A DNA stretch of 5,138 bases from Deltaproteobacteria bacterium (lineage in GTDB: Bacteria; Desulfobacterota; Desulfomonilia; UBA1062): contig JALNWY010000197.1 in NCBI GenBank assembly GCA_023230665.1, positions 1 to 5,138 on the forward strand, given 5' to 3'. The notes beneath the pieces are model-generated. The model was not told where the DNA came from, ran no database searches, and saw nothing but the letters and a program-made list of their open reading frames with translations. The stretch's first letter is position 1. Every line of letters begins with the position of its first letter. The translations under genes were made by a program, and so were the position numbers. Below, piece after piece: positions 1 to 5,138 of this stretch.

Positions 1-356
1 ATCGCCTGGGCGCAGAGCTGCACCCGGTCCCAGTTCTCCTTTTTGGCCCGGCCCCGCTTATGCTCCACCGGGAAAGGCTGCCAATTTCCCGCTCCGTCCC
101 GGTGAAATTCAACCACATCGGCCTTGCCGACTAAGCCGAGACGGAAGGAGTGCAGGGCAAGGCCATAAGCCAGCCGCACCGTGCCCCGCGATTCCCGGCC
201 GCCGCTGTCCACCCGCTCGTGCATGATGCGGCCCTCGGCGGTGTACCGGTTTTCGCTCCACGCCTGTTCGATGTGGATCAATGCGCACTGCCGCTCGCAG
301 AAGAGGAGATGCTGCAGGGCGGAGAGGGGCAGGAGATCTTCTTCGCTGTACCCCAT
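1..356 (-). CDS. cas4: CRISPR-associated exonuclease Cas4, type I-C (5' part; runs off the left edge)
   Basis: Cas4 is an Fe-S cluster, RecB-like nuclease that works with Cas1-Cas2 to select, trim and orient prespacers according to the PAM. Only the first 118 residues are in the window. Visible features are the N-terminal segment LLPLSALQHLLFCERQC typical of I-C Cas4, with Cys20 as the probable first cluster ligand. RecB-type positions follow: His47 in RIMHERVD, Asp80 in GLVGKADVVEF, Glu98 and Lys100 in VEHKRGR, and Gln113 in VQLCAQA. The three C-terminal cluster cysteines expected of the family would lie beyond the edge. I chose the ATG at 356 because family members begin a few residues before the DDLLPLSALQ-like segment. 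The frame stays open upstream to the pseudogene stop at 495-497, so ATGs at 419 and 473 are possible, but they would add residues with no family resemblance. No convincing Shine-Dalgarno precedes 356. The gene is normally adjacent to cas7 but here is separated by two non-cas genes. The identity is seen in the sequence; function follows from the family. Confidence 0.93.
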   Translation of the reverse strand, partial: MGYSEEDLLPLSALQHLLFCERQCALIHIEQAWSENRYTAEGRIMHERVDSGGRESRGTVRLAYGLALHSFRLGLVGKADVVEFHRDGAGNWQPFPVEHKRGRAKKENWDRVQLCAQA

Positions 357-358
357 TA

Positions 359-400
359 TCAGCCCGGATGCCGGCCAGGAGCAATATGCATTTTTTGCAT
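359..400 (-). promoter_or_regulatory. Possible 13-codon leader ORF ending two bases before the cas4 ATG
   Basis: A short frame MQKMHIAPGRHPG begins with ATG at 400 and ends with TGA at 359-361, two bases before the cas4 ATG (TGATAATG). It is preceded by an AAGGA about eight bases upstream of its ATG, a better ribosome-binding site than anything seen directly before cas4. This arrangement would allow ribosomes to reinitiate on cas4. The reading is inference: the ORF is tiny, its composition is unremarkable, and it could be chance or a remnant left when the inserted genes displaced the original cas4 leader. Confidence 0.25.
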
Positions 401-444
401 TTTGGTTTTCCTTCACCATCTGCGTATGAACGCGCCGAATTCGA

Positions 445-467
445 GCTGTTGCTTTTTTTCCAACAGC
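445..467 (-). repeat. Perfect 7-bp inverted repeat (hairpin) between the pseudogene and cas4
   Basis: On the minus strand GCTGTTG and CAACAGC flank a nine-base A-rich loop. It lies 28 bases after the pseudogene stop and about 90 bases before the cas4 ATG. No T-run follows the stem on the transcribed side, so it does not look like an intrinsic terminator. A stem this short can occur by chance. Confidence 0.3.
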
Positions 468-494
468 CGCCATTTTTAGCTGAAAATCAACGAG

Positions 495-1347
495 CTACCT
501 CTTGAACCGATTTTTTCTCTCCGGCTCGGCCTGATAGTTTTCCGGGGAGACGAGTTTTGTGCTGGTTTCCCGTTCCAGATTTTCACGGGCCCCCCGGCAA
601 TGCGGCCGCCCTTACGGGCCGCCACTCTGTTTTCGCCAAAGCCCTGAACGTCCTGCTTGGGGGGCAATCTCGGTGGTGGCCGCTTCCCCAAGCATGGAGA
701 AAATCAGCTCCAGATCGGTCATGTGGTCCCGCAGGTTTTCCCGCTCCAGCCCCTTAAGTTGCTTGTATTACGCGGTCGTGAGACCAAAGGCGGCCTTGGA
801 TATCTCCGAGGTCAGGATGGCATATTCCGGGTCTTCCTTGACGCCGCGCTTCTTCCATTCATCTGTCAGCTCGGCCCGCACGGCGATACCGCGCATCCGT
901 TTTTCGATCCATGTCTCGGAATAACCCAGGCACTGTACAGGGCCTTGGGCCGCTTGCTGGCCAGCTCCGGGTCCTCGATCTCCTGCACCCGCTCGTAGCC
1001 GACTTTGGCAGGACAGCGCTTGAGGGCTCGACCTTGGGCGAGGGGAGGGACTGGATGATGCGGAAGATGCCCTCGGTATTGGCGCACAACATCCGTTGAG
1101 CTCACCAGCGGTTTCGACGACAAGGGTATGTACAATCTGTACCCACCCTTTGCCGAGCTCCGGTTCTCGCCGTTTCATGCGCTGGATGTACTGTTTCGGG
1201 TCTTTCGAGTCGATCAGAGCCAAGACCACATCTTCGATGACAAACCACCACTCGTTGTTGTGCAGGATCCGCCGGATTTCCTTGTAGTTGAAGACAACAA
1301 GTTTGTGTGCATTCTAAAATCCCGCCAGCAATAAAGTTATCAACCAT
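495..1347 (-). pseudogene. Decayed Bro-N / DinD-like (phage antirepressor-type) gene
   Basis: The pieces of one protein are spread over all three minus frames. Read in order they give LVVFNYKEIRRILHNNEWWF, DSKDPKQYIQRMKRREPELG and GWVQIVHTLVVETAG (Bro-N-like), then MLCANTEGIFRIIQSLPSPK, KVGYERVQEIEDPELASKR, ETWIEKRMRGIAVRAELTDE, ERENLRDHMTDLELIFSMLG (DinD-like C-terminal half) and DVQGFGENRVAARKGGRIAG, ending ENYQAEPERKNRFKR with TAG at 495-497. Joining them needs shifts near 1309-1314, 1098-1104, 1021-1024, 926-931, 657-664 and 587-596, plus readthrough of TAA at 768-770. Five shifts fit single-base deletions; the one at 1309-1314 fits a one-base gain or two-base loss, so the ATG at 1345-1347 is less certain. 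The repaired length of about 284 residues looks complete. Bro-N proteins are common phage and mobile-element regulators, and DinD-like proteins are linked to the SOS response; no function can be retained here. Clustered sequencing errors are the alternative, but the cas genes and nuclease gene nearby show none. Confidence 0.87.
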
Positions 1348-1380
1348 TCGCCCTACGTCACGCAGCGCAAGCGAAGTAAG
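1348..1380. other. Short spacer between the nuclease gene and the pseudogene
   Basis: These 33 bases hold no clear terminator hairpin with a T-run and no obvious promoter. On the minus strand a weak AGGG lies about four bases before the probable pseudogene ATG at 1345-1347. The short spacing suggests the two inserted genes were co-transcribed. Confidence 0.5.
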
Positions 1381-2247
1381 TCATCTGTATTTCCCCAGCT
1401 TGGCAAGCAACCTCTCCCGCATCCGAGGCTTGTCATCCGGGTACAGGGAAACCAGCCTTTTCTCCTGCTGCTGGTAGAGTTGTTGTTTCTTGAGCATGCC
1501 GATTTTATAGTCGGCGGTGTCCATGCCCCAGTATTCGACATAGACATCGAACTCCGGCAGGTAGAAATCGGGCCGGATGGCGTAGCCGTCGAGGATGCGA
1601 AAGCGTTCGTCGTAGCGGTAGCGAATCCCCGCGCCATTCAAAGCCTCGCAGATCAGCCGCTCGCCCTCCGACTGCACCCAGGTGCCGTCCTTGGCGCGTA
1701 TGTTCTTCTGCAGTTCCACCTTGGTTTCGAAGTTGCGCCGCTCCAAGAAAACCTCATCGAAACAGTAGTTGCAGAAGGGGCGCTGGAAGGCCTTGTGGCT
1801 GCGGATATATTCGTCCGGTTCGAGCCCTACCCCGCACCGCTGACAACTGTGGACGGCTTTCTCCTCTTCGATCCGACATGCCTCCTCGATGAGAGCGATA
1901 GCGCATCTGGCAGCTTCGTTGTTGTACTCCTTCTCCACGGGACTGATGGCCATATCCCGCAAATCGGGCAGCGCGCCTTTCGCCGCCGTGCCGTAAGCGC
2001 TCAGGGCCTTGGCCGCGTACTGCCGCACCTGGGGAAAACCGTCACGCAAGATCTCCTGCAGGGCTGCCACCGCGCAGTTTCCATCCGCCAGCCCCGCCAG
2101 TTTACCGATGGCCGAGGCCGCCAGCCGCCGGACATTGGCAACGGGCGAGCGGGTCAGCTCAACCAGTTCCGGCAAGGCGGCTGGATCGCCGGAATTGCCC
2201 AGCGCCACCGCACGCTCCCGGAATTGTTTTTCGAGTTTGGGGTGCAT
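1381..2247 (-). CDS. HEAT-repeat / zinc-ribbon / PD-(D/E)XK-like nuclease protein inserted in the I-C operon
   Basis: I do not recognise this 288-residue protein as any named Cas family. Residues about 20-125 form three helical HEAT-type repeats: 21-52 with the VRRLAASAIGKL pattern, 55-86 with VRQYAAKALSAYG, and 88-123. A zinc ribbon follows with Cys135, Cys138, Cys159 and Cys162 (CxxC-x20-CxxC). Residues about 190-270 resemble restriction-endonuclease-fold domains: SEGERLICEAL with Glu196, IRPDFYLPEFDVYVEYWG with Asp227 and Glu238, then LVSLYPDD. The tail 275-288 is basic. The only usable start is the ATG at 2245-2247, whose A is the last base of the cas7 TAA (TAATG); an in-frame stop lies just upstream and no Shine-Dalgarno is visible, so translation is probably coupled to cas7. 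It lacks the cysteines and RecB motifs of Cas4, which is encoded separately at 1-356. HEAT repeats usually bind protein or nucleic acid. A nuclease or DNA-binding role accompanying Cascade is inference; the protein could also be an unrelated passenger. Confidence 0.87.
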   Translation of the reverse strand: MHPKLEKQFRERAVALGNSGDPAALPELVELTRSPVANVRRLAASAIGKLAGLADGNCAVAALQEILRDGFPQVRQYAAKALSAYGTAAKGALPDLRDMAISPVEKEYNNEAARCAIALIEEACRIEEEKAVHSCQRCGVGLEPDEYIRSHKAFQRPFCNYCFDEVFLERRNFETKVELQKNIRAKDGTWVQSEGERLICEALNGAGIRYRYDERFRILDGYAIRPDFYLPEFDVYVEYWGMDTADYKIGMLKKQQLYQQQEKRLVSLYPDDKPRMRERLLAKLGKYR

Positions 2248-3107
2248 TAGAGCATTTCGATCAGATCAACCCCGGCAGGCACAGAACCGACTGTTACCTG
2301 ATAGTCGGCGAAGGAACGCGCCGGCCCCTGCGAGCTGTCCTTCCGTTTAATATCGACCAACTCGAATAGCTTGTGCGCCGGGGCATTGCCGAGTTTATCT
2401 TTATGCTTGAATACATAGAGTTTACGGCTGCTCATCACCCCTCTTGCCGCCGAGCGATCATGCTCGAACATGTTGGTCAAGGCATCCCACAACAACTGCA
2501 AATCTTCCTCGCCAAAACTGGTTTTCTCGGCCAGGGCTGCCGAAACAAAGCCCTTCGCCACGTACAGTCCATAAGGAACGATATGTTTACGGCCCATGGT
2601 TCGCTCCTTCTCCAAGTCCTTCTCGTTGGTCACGGCCATGCGGGTGATGCTGATCTCCTGGGAGACAAGCGGCTCGACACTCTTGGCAAAGGCCAGCTGA
2701 ACCGGCCCCCGGACCTGGCCACAGTTCACCTCTGTCGTCATCACCGCCCCAAAAGTACGGATATCGAAGAAGTTGGCGCACATCCAATCGGTTACTTTTT
2801 TGGCATCTTCCGCCTTCTTGGGCAGCTTCTTCGCCTCCGGTTTCAATTCCAAGGCCTTATACGCCATATCATGGGTCTGATTCAACACCGCTTTTTCCTG
2901 GATATAGATATTGAAGCCTGCCTGTCCGTCTTTGGACAGGGCCACATGGTTGCGGATCTTGCGCTTCAGACAGACATCGGTCACCAGGCCATGCCCGGTT
3001 TCCGGATCGAAACGCGGCATGTTGCCGGCATCCGGGTCGCCGTTGGGGTTACCGTTTTCCACATCAAACAAAAGCACGAACTCATAGCGGTTTGTAATGG
3101 CAGTCAT
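2247..3107 (-). CDS. cas7: Type I-C Cascade backbone subunit Cas7 (Csd2)
   Basis: Cas7 forms the helical filament that holds the crRNA spacer in the I-C Cascade complex. The 286-residue length is normal for the Csd2 family. Recognisable segments are the N-terminal strand and glycine-rich turn FDVENGNPNGDPDAGNMPR (14-32), TDVCLKRKIRNHV (43-55), FFDIRTFGAVM (113-123), RGPVQLAFA (133-141), SITRMAVT (153-160), GRKHIVPYGLY (172-182) and MFEHDRSAARG (213-223). The start at 3107 is supported by GGAGG at 3116-3120, eight bases upstream, which itself overlaps the cas8c stop region (TTAGGAGGGATAATCCATG). The gene is open throughout with a native-looking C-terminus (VPAGVDLIEML). Its stop codon shares one base with the ATG of the following nuclease-like gene. 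In most I-C operons the next gene is cas4, so the downstream neighbour is the unusual part, not cas7 itself. Confidence 0.98.
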   Translation of the reverse strand: MTAITNRYEFVLLFDVENGNPNGDPDAGNMPRFDPETGHGLVTDVCLKRKIRNHVALSKDGQAGFNIYIQEKAVLNQTHDMAYKALELKPEAKKLPKKAEDAKKVTDWMCANFFDIRTFGAVMTTEVNCGQVRGPVQLAFAKSVEPLVSQEISITRMAVTNEKDLEKERTMGRKHIVPYGLYVAKGFVSAALAEKTSFGEEDLQLLWDALTNMFEHDRSAARGVMSSRKLYVFKHKDKLGNAPAHKLFELVDIKRKDSSQGPARSFADYQVTVGSVPAGVDLIEML

Positions 3108-3123
3108 GGATTATCCCTCCTAA
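3108..3123 (-). promoter_or_regulatory. cas7 ribosome-binding site touching the cas8c/cas11c stop
   Basis: On the minus strand the TAG stop of cas8c runs directly into GGAGGG, then ATAATCC and the cas7 ATG. The overlap lets a terminating ribosome sit on the next initiation site, favouring matched output of large/small subunits and the backbone, which is needed in several copies. Confidence 0.8.
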
Positions 3124-3485
3124 TTTTTCTTGGTGAAGAAATCTTTGCGTTGGTGGTAGTAGCCGATCATGAACAGTCCCTGCTCTTCTGCTTTCATGGT
3201 GGCAGGGTAATCGTCAAACCCGGCAATTATATCCTGGGCCATGCTCTCGTAATATTTCGCCCAGCCGATTTTCTCCGGTTCCTTTCGCAGCTTGGCGATA
3301 TGGTTGGCGTAATTTTTCAGAAGCATATGGAAAACCTGCCCCGGGGTAGCCGAGGCTGAGGCCAGATATTTATCCTTGATCGTGGCGTTGGAATTGGGAA
3401 CCGCCTCTTCCTGGGCCTTTTCCAGGACGGCAAAAAGCCGCCCCAGGAGATACGGCCGATCTGTTCTCTCCGGATTCAATGCCAT
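3120..3485 (-). CDS. cas11c: Cas11c small subunit from an internal start in cas8c
   Basis: In type I-C systems the small subunit is not a separate gene; it is made by internal translation initiation near the 3' end of cas8c, giving a protein of roughly 120 residues. Here the in-frame ATG at 3483-3485 (Met458 of Cas8c) is preceded by CTGGAGGTTCCC, that is GGAGG at 3491-3495 with a five-base spacer. The product is 121 residues, begins MALNPERTDRPYLLGRLFAV and shares the cas8c stop. It is mostly helical, with segments such as LLGRLFAVLEKAQEEA and GQVFHMLLKNYANHIAKL. The size, position and strong ribosome-binding site all agree with the known mechanism. That this copy is actually made is inference from the sequence. 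Confidence 0.82.
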   Translation of the reverse strand: MALNPERTDRPYLLGRLFAVLEKAQEEAVPNSNATIKDKYLASASATPGQVFHMLLKNYANHIAKLRKEPEKIGWAKYYESMAQDIIAGFDDYPATMKAEEQGLFMIGYYHQRKDFFTKKN

Positions 3486-4856
3486 GGGAACCTCCAGTTG
3501 TTTATTTCGCATGAGATAGGCTTTCAGCAAGGCAGCCCGAAAATAGGTCACGCTGTGTTCCGAGCGAATCCTTGCCAAAACCTGGGGCAACAAATTTTGC
3601 GGATAGTTGCCGCCGGTGAGCATGGCCCTGGCCATGCCTCCGGCCAGCACCGGGGAAATATTTTCAGATTTACCGAGCGGCGCCGTCTGACAGAGCAGGC
3701 GCCAGAGGGGCGGGAAATCCGGTTCATTGTCAAACTGCCGGGCAATCTCAAGCTGCTTAAAGTGCTGGCCGATCCGCCCCAGCAAATCTCCCAGGCTGTT
3801 GGCTTCCCAAAAACGCACCGACAGCCGGGCGGCATTGGGGGCAAGGCCCAGGATGTAGAAGCGGACCGATTCATCCAAGCCGGGAATAATGTCGCTGACC
3901 GAGCGGCCGGAGCGGATCGCCAAGAAAAAGTCCCTGATTTTTTGCGCGGTCTGCCGGTCATCGACGCTTTGCGATTCCGCGGCCGCCTCTTCGGGAGGTT
4001 CAAAGAAATCTGCCAGTAAAGCTTCGGCCGGACTGGCACATTCAGCCCAAAAAACCAGCGAGGTGTCGCCGATCACGACTTTCTGCCTGCTTCCGGCCGC
4101 CAATAGGGCGTTCAGGGCCGTGGTGTAACTGAAAGCGCCTTTTTGACCAACCGGGGCATTGAAGGATTGCTCCTTGCCATACGAGGCAAAGGCGGGAAGG
4201 TTGAACGAGACGATAGAGGCCCCGGAAGATTGCGCCCCCCTGACCCCCTTAATCGAAGGATGCAACCGGGCAAGGGGTTGCGATTCTTTGCCGGTAATCA
4301 GACATTGCCCGACCGCCTCTGTGGCACGTTTGGCCAGACAAACCTCCCATGCGGAGCGGGCGGCGGGCCGTTCGTGGATGAAACCCGGCACGCCATCCAG
4401 GCGAAAAACCAGGTTTGAACCGCTTATCTCAGGCCAATCTTCCCGGTCGGCAATGGTCTTAGCTTCCGTCCCGGCAAGGAAGGCCAAGACGGCCTTGAGC
4501 CCGGGATCTTTGTCGGGGCAATTTTCTTGAATCTGTTTGATAAAGGCGGCGTGGCATTTTTCAATCCTTTCCGGGTTCGCACCATCACTCAGTCCTAGGA
4601 CATATGTGGTATTGTCCCAGAGAAAATTGGCCTTAATGCCGCTGGCCTTTTTCTCCGCTGCAGGGACCAGAAGCTTGCGCGGGCGGAGTTGGTTGCCGCT
4701 GCCTTCCCGCAAGTCCTCGACCCCTCGCAGGGCGCCGTCGGCGGCCAGGACCACGGCAAAGGAGATATTTTCCATGCTGGTGCCGAAAGGCGGAATTCCC
4801 GAACCCGGATCGTCCGCCAATCGTTCATAATAACTGTTCAAGGCCTGGAGGATCAT
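3120..4856 (-). CDS. cas8c: Type I-C Cascade large subunit Cas8c (Csd1)
   Basis: Cas8c recognises the PAM and helps unwind target DNA before Cas3 is recruited. The 578-residue length fits the Csd1 family. Diagnostic segments include the N-terminus MILQALNSYYERL with IPPFGTSMENISFAVVL (21-37), the basic KLLVPAAEKKASGIKANFLW region (61-80) with YVLGL (85-89), and the family core CLITGKESQPLARLHPSIKG (185-204) followed by VRGAQSSGASIVSFN (205-219), FASYGKEQSFNAPV (223-236) and FSYTTALNALL (242-252). The C-terminal helical part from about 458 corresponds to the small-subunit-like domain. The start at 4856 is supported by GGAGG at 4864-4868, seven bases upstream, and by the four-base ATGA overlap with the cas5c stop. 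The frame is open throughout. An internal ribosome-binding site and start within it is listed separately as cas11c. Confidence 0.97.
   Translation of the reverse strand: MILQALNSYYERLADDPGSGIPPFGTSMENISFAVVLAADGALRGVEDLREGSGNQLRPRKLLVPAAEKKASGIKANFLWDNTTYVLGLSDGANPERIEKCHAAFIKQIQENCPDKDPGLKAVLAFLAGTEAKTIADREDWPEISGSNLVFRLDGVPGFIHERPAARSAWEVCLAKRATEAVGQCLITGKESQPLARLHPSIKGVRGAQSSGASIVSFNLPAFASYGKEQSFNAPVGQKGAFSYTTALNALLAAGSRQKVVIGDTSLVFWAECASPAEALLADFFEPPEEAAAESQSVDDRQTAQKIRDFFLAIRSGRSVSDIIPGLDESVRFYILGLAPNAARLSVRFWEANSLGDLLGRIGQHFKQLEIARQFDNEPDFPPLWRLLCQTAPLGKSENISPVLAGGMARAMLTGGNYPQNLLPQVLARIRSEHSVTYFRAALLKAYLMRNKQLEVPMALNPERTDRPYLLGRLFAVLEKAQEEAVPNSNATIKDKYLASASATPGQVFHMLLKNYANHIAKLRKEPEKIGWAKYYESMAQDIIAGFDDYPATMKAEEQGLFMIGYYHQRKDFFTKKN
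3483..3495 (-). promoter_or_regulatory. Internal Shine-Dalgarno and ATG for cas11c
   Basis: GGAGG at 3491-3495 stands five bases before the in-frame ATG at 3483-3485, inside the codons for LEVPM of Cas8c. It matches the anti-Shine-Dalgarno core as well as the sites of cas8c and cas7 in this operon do, and it decides the cas11c start. Confidence 0.8.
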
Positions 4857-5138
4857 GACCGCACCTCCGTTGAAAACGGTGACGGCGGACTCACAATGCC
4901 ATCCACCATCTCCGCCCTGAAAAAGAGCGGGGCCATCTCGTTGGCAAAGTCGATATCCAATAACATGTAGCCCAGCTCCTTGGTTTGCCCCTTATAGGGG
5001 GAAACCGGAACCGCATCTTCCAGCAAAGCGAACGAGGCAGGAAACTCCCGGCAACCCAGGCAAGGATGATGAAAGAACTGGCCGTTTTTCGCCCGGCGGT
5101 TGAAGATGCTCAGGTGTTTGCCTTCGTTGTCCTCCGGA
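4853..5138 (-). CDS. cas5c: Cas5c (Cas5d) pre-crRNA processing endoribonuclease (3' part; runs off the right edge)
   Basis: In type I-C systems, which lack Cas6, Cas5c cuts the repeat RNA to make crRNAs and then stays in Cascade bound to the 5' handle. Only the last 94 codons and the TGA stop (4853-4855) are present. The fragment begins in PEDNEGKHLSIFNRRAKNGQ. The Lys-His pair in NEGKH (codons at about 5114-5119) corresponds, by my recollection of the Bacillus halodurans Cas5d sequence, to its catalytic Lys116-His117, so processing activity looks preserved as far as can be seen; the conserved N-terminal Tyr is outside the window. FHHPCLGCREFPASF and LGYMLLDIDF followed by PLFFRAEMVDGIV are typical of the family C-terminal half. 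The stop overlaps the cas8c start by four bases (ATGA), which implies translational coupling. Confidence 0.96.
   Translation of the reverse strand, partial: PEDNEGKHLSIFNRRAKNGQFFHHPCLGCREFPASFALLEDAVPVSPYKGQTKELGYMLLDIDFANEMAPLFFRAEMVDGIVSPPSPFSTEVRS

Noticed and set aside
109..384. Minus-strand 91-codon frame overlapping cas4
   Set aside because: It is an alternate frame of cas4, rich in Arg/Ala/Pro as expected for an out-of-frame reading, with none of the Cas4 motifs.
445..467. Rho-independent terminator after the pseudogene
   Set aside because: The stem is only seven base pairs and no T-run follows it on the transcribed strand; the A-run is in the loop.
150..479. Plus-strand frame at the left end
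   Set aside because: The minus strand encodes a well-matched Cas4 over the same bases, so this is a shadow.
1381..2247. The nuclease-like gene as a divergent Cas4 or cas4 replacement
   Set aside because: It has a CxxC-x20-CxxC zinc ribbon and HEAT repeats rather than the Cas4 cysteine and RecB pattern, and a true cas4 follows at 1-356.
1480..2250. A 256-codon plus-strand frame opposite the HEAT/nuclease gene
   Set aside because: The minus-strand protein has coherent repeats, a zinc ribbon and nuclease motifs. The plus-strand translation shows no recognisable domain.
2373..3359. A 328-codon open frame on the plus strand antisense to cas7 and the end of cas8c
   Set aside because: It lies opposite two clear Cas genes, has no family-like sequence or good ribosome-binding site, and is explained as a mirror of the codon use of the real genes.
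1..5138. CRISPR repeat-spacer array, transposase or tRNA within the window
   Set aside because: I saw no regularly spaced direct repeats, no transposase-like frame or terminal inverted repeats flanking the inserted genes, and no tRNA-like cloverleaf.

Overview
The window is part of a type I-C CRISPR-Cas operon. All of its genes lie on the minus strand, so transcription runs from right to left. In transcription order they are: cas5c (3' end only, 4853-5138), cas8c/csd1 (3120-4856), cas7/csd2 (2247-3107), an intact gene for a HEAT-repeat / zinc-ribbon / PD-(D/E)XK-like nuclease (1381-2247), a badly decayed Bro-N/DinD-like pseudogene (about 495-1347), and cas4 (5' part only, 1-356). cas3 would be expected beyond the right edge, and cas1-cas2 beyond the left edge. 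No repeat-spacer array is visible in the window.

The interference half (cas5c-cas8c-cas7) is compact and looks functional. cas5c and cas8c overlap by four bases (ATGA). The cas8c stop codon abuts the Shine-Dalgarno sequence of cas7. cas8c carries an internal, in-frame start with a strong ribosome-binding site at 3485, which would yield a 121-residue small subunit (Cas11c). Together these genes supply the crRNA-processing ribonuclease, large subunit, backbone and small subunit of a I-C Cascade.

The usual I-C order puts cas4 directly after cas7. Here about 1.9 kb separates them. The first inserted gene starts on the last base of the cas7 stop codon (TAATG) and has no visible Shine-Dalgarno of its own, so it should be translated by coupling to cas7. 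Its product, which I cannot match to a named Cas family, joins HEAT repeats, a CxxC-x20-CxxC zinc ribbon and a nuclease-like domain. It is the best candidate here for an undescribed accessory component. The second inserted gene, a phage-antirepressor-like Bro-N/DinD protein, is broken by about six frameshifts and one nonsense codon, while every cas gene beside it remains open.

The base composition is moderately GC-rich with mixed codon use. The Cas proteins resemble those of Gram-negative, proteobacterial or Desulfobacterota-type I-C systems, but the window has no taxonomic marker, so the host assignment is weak. The only non-coding stretches are short (1348-1380 and 357-494); there is no gene-free stretch above 300 bases apart from the pseudogene itself.
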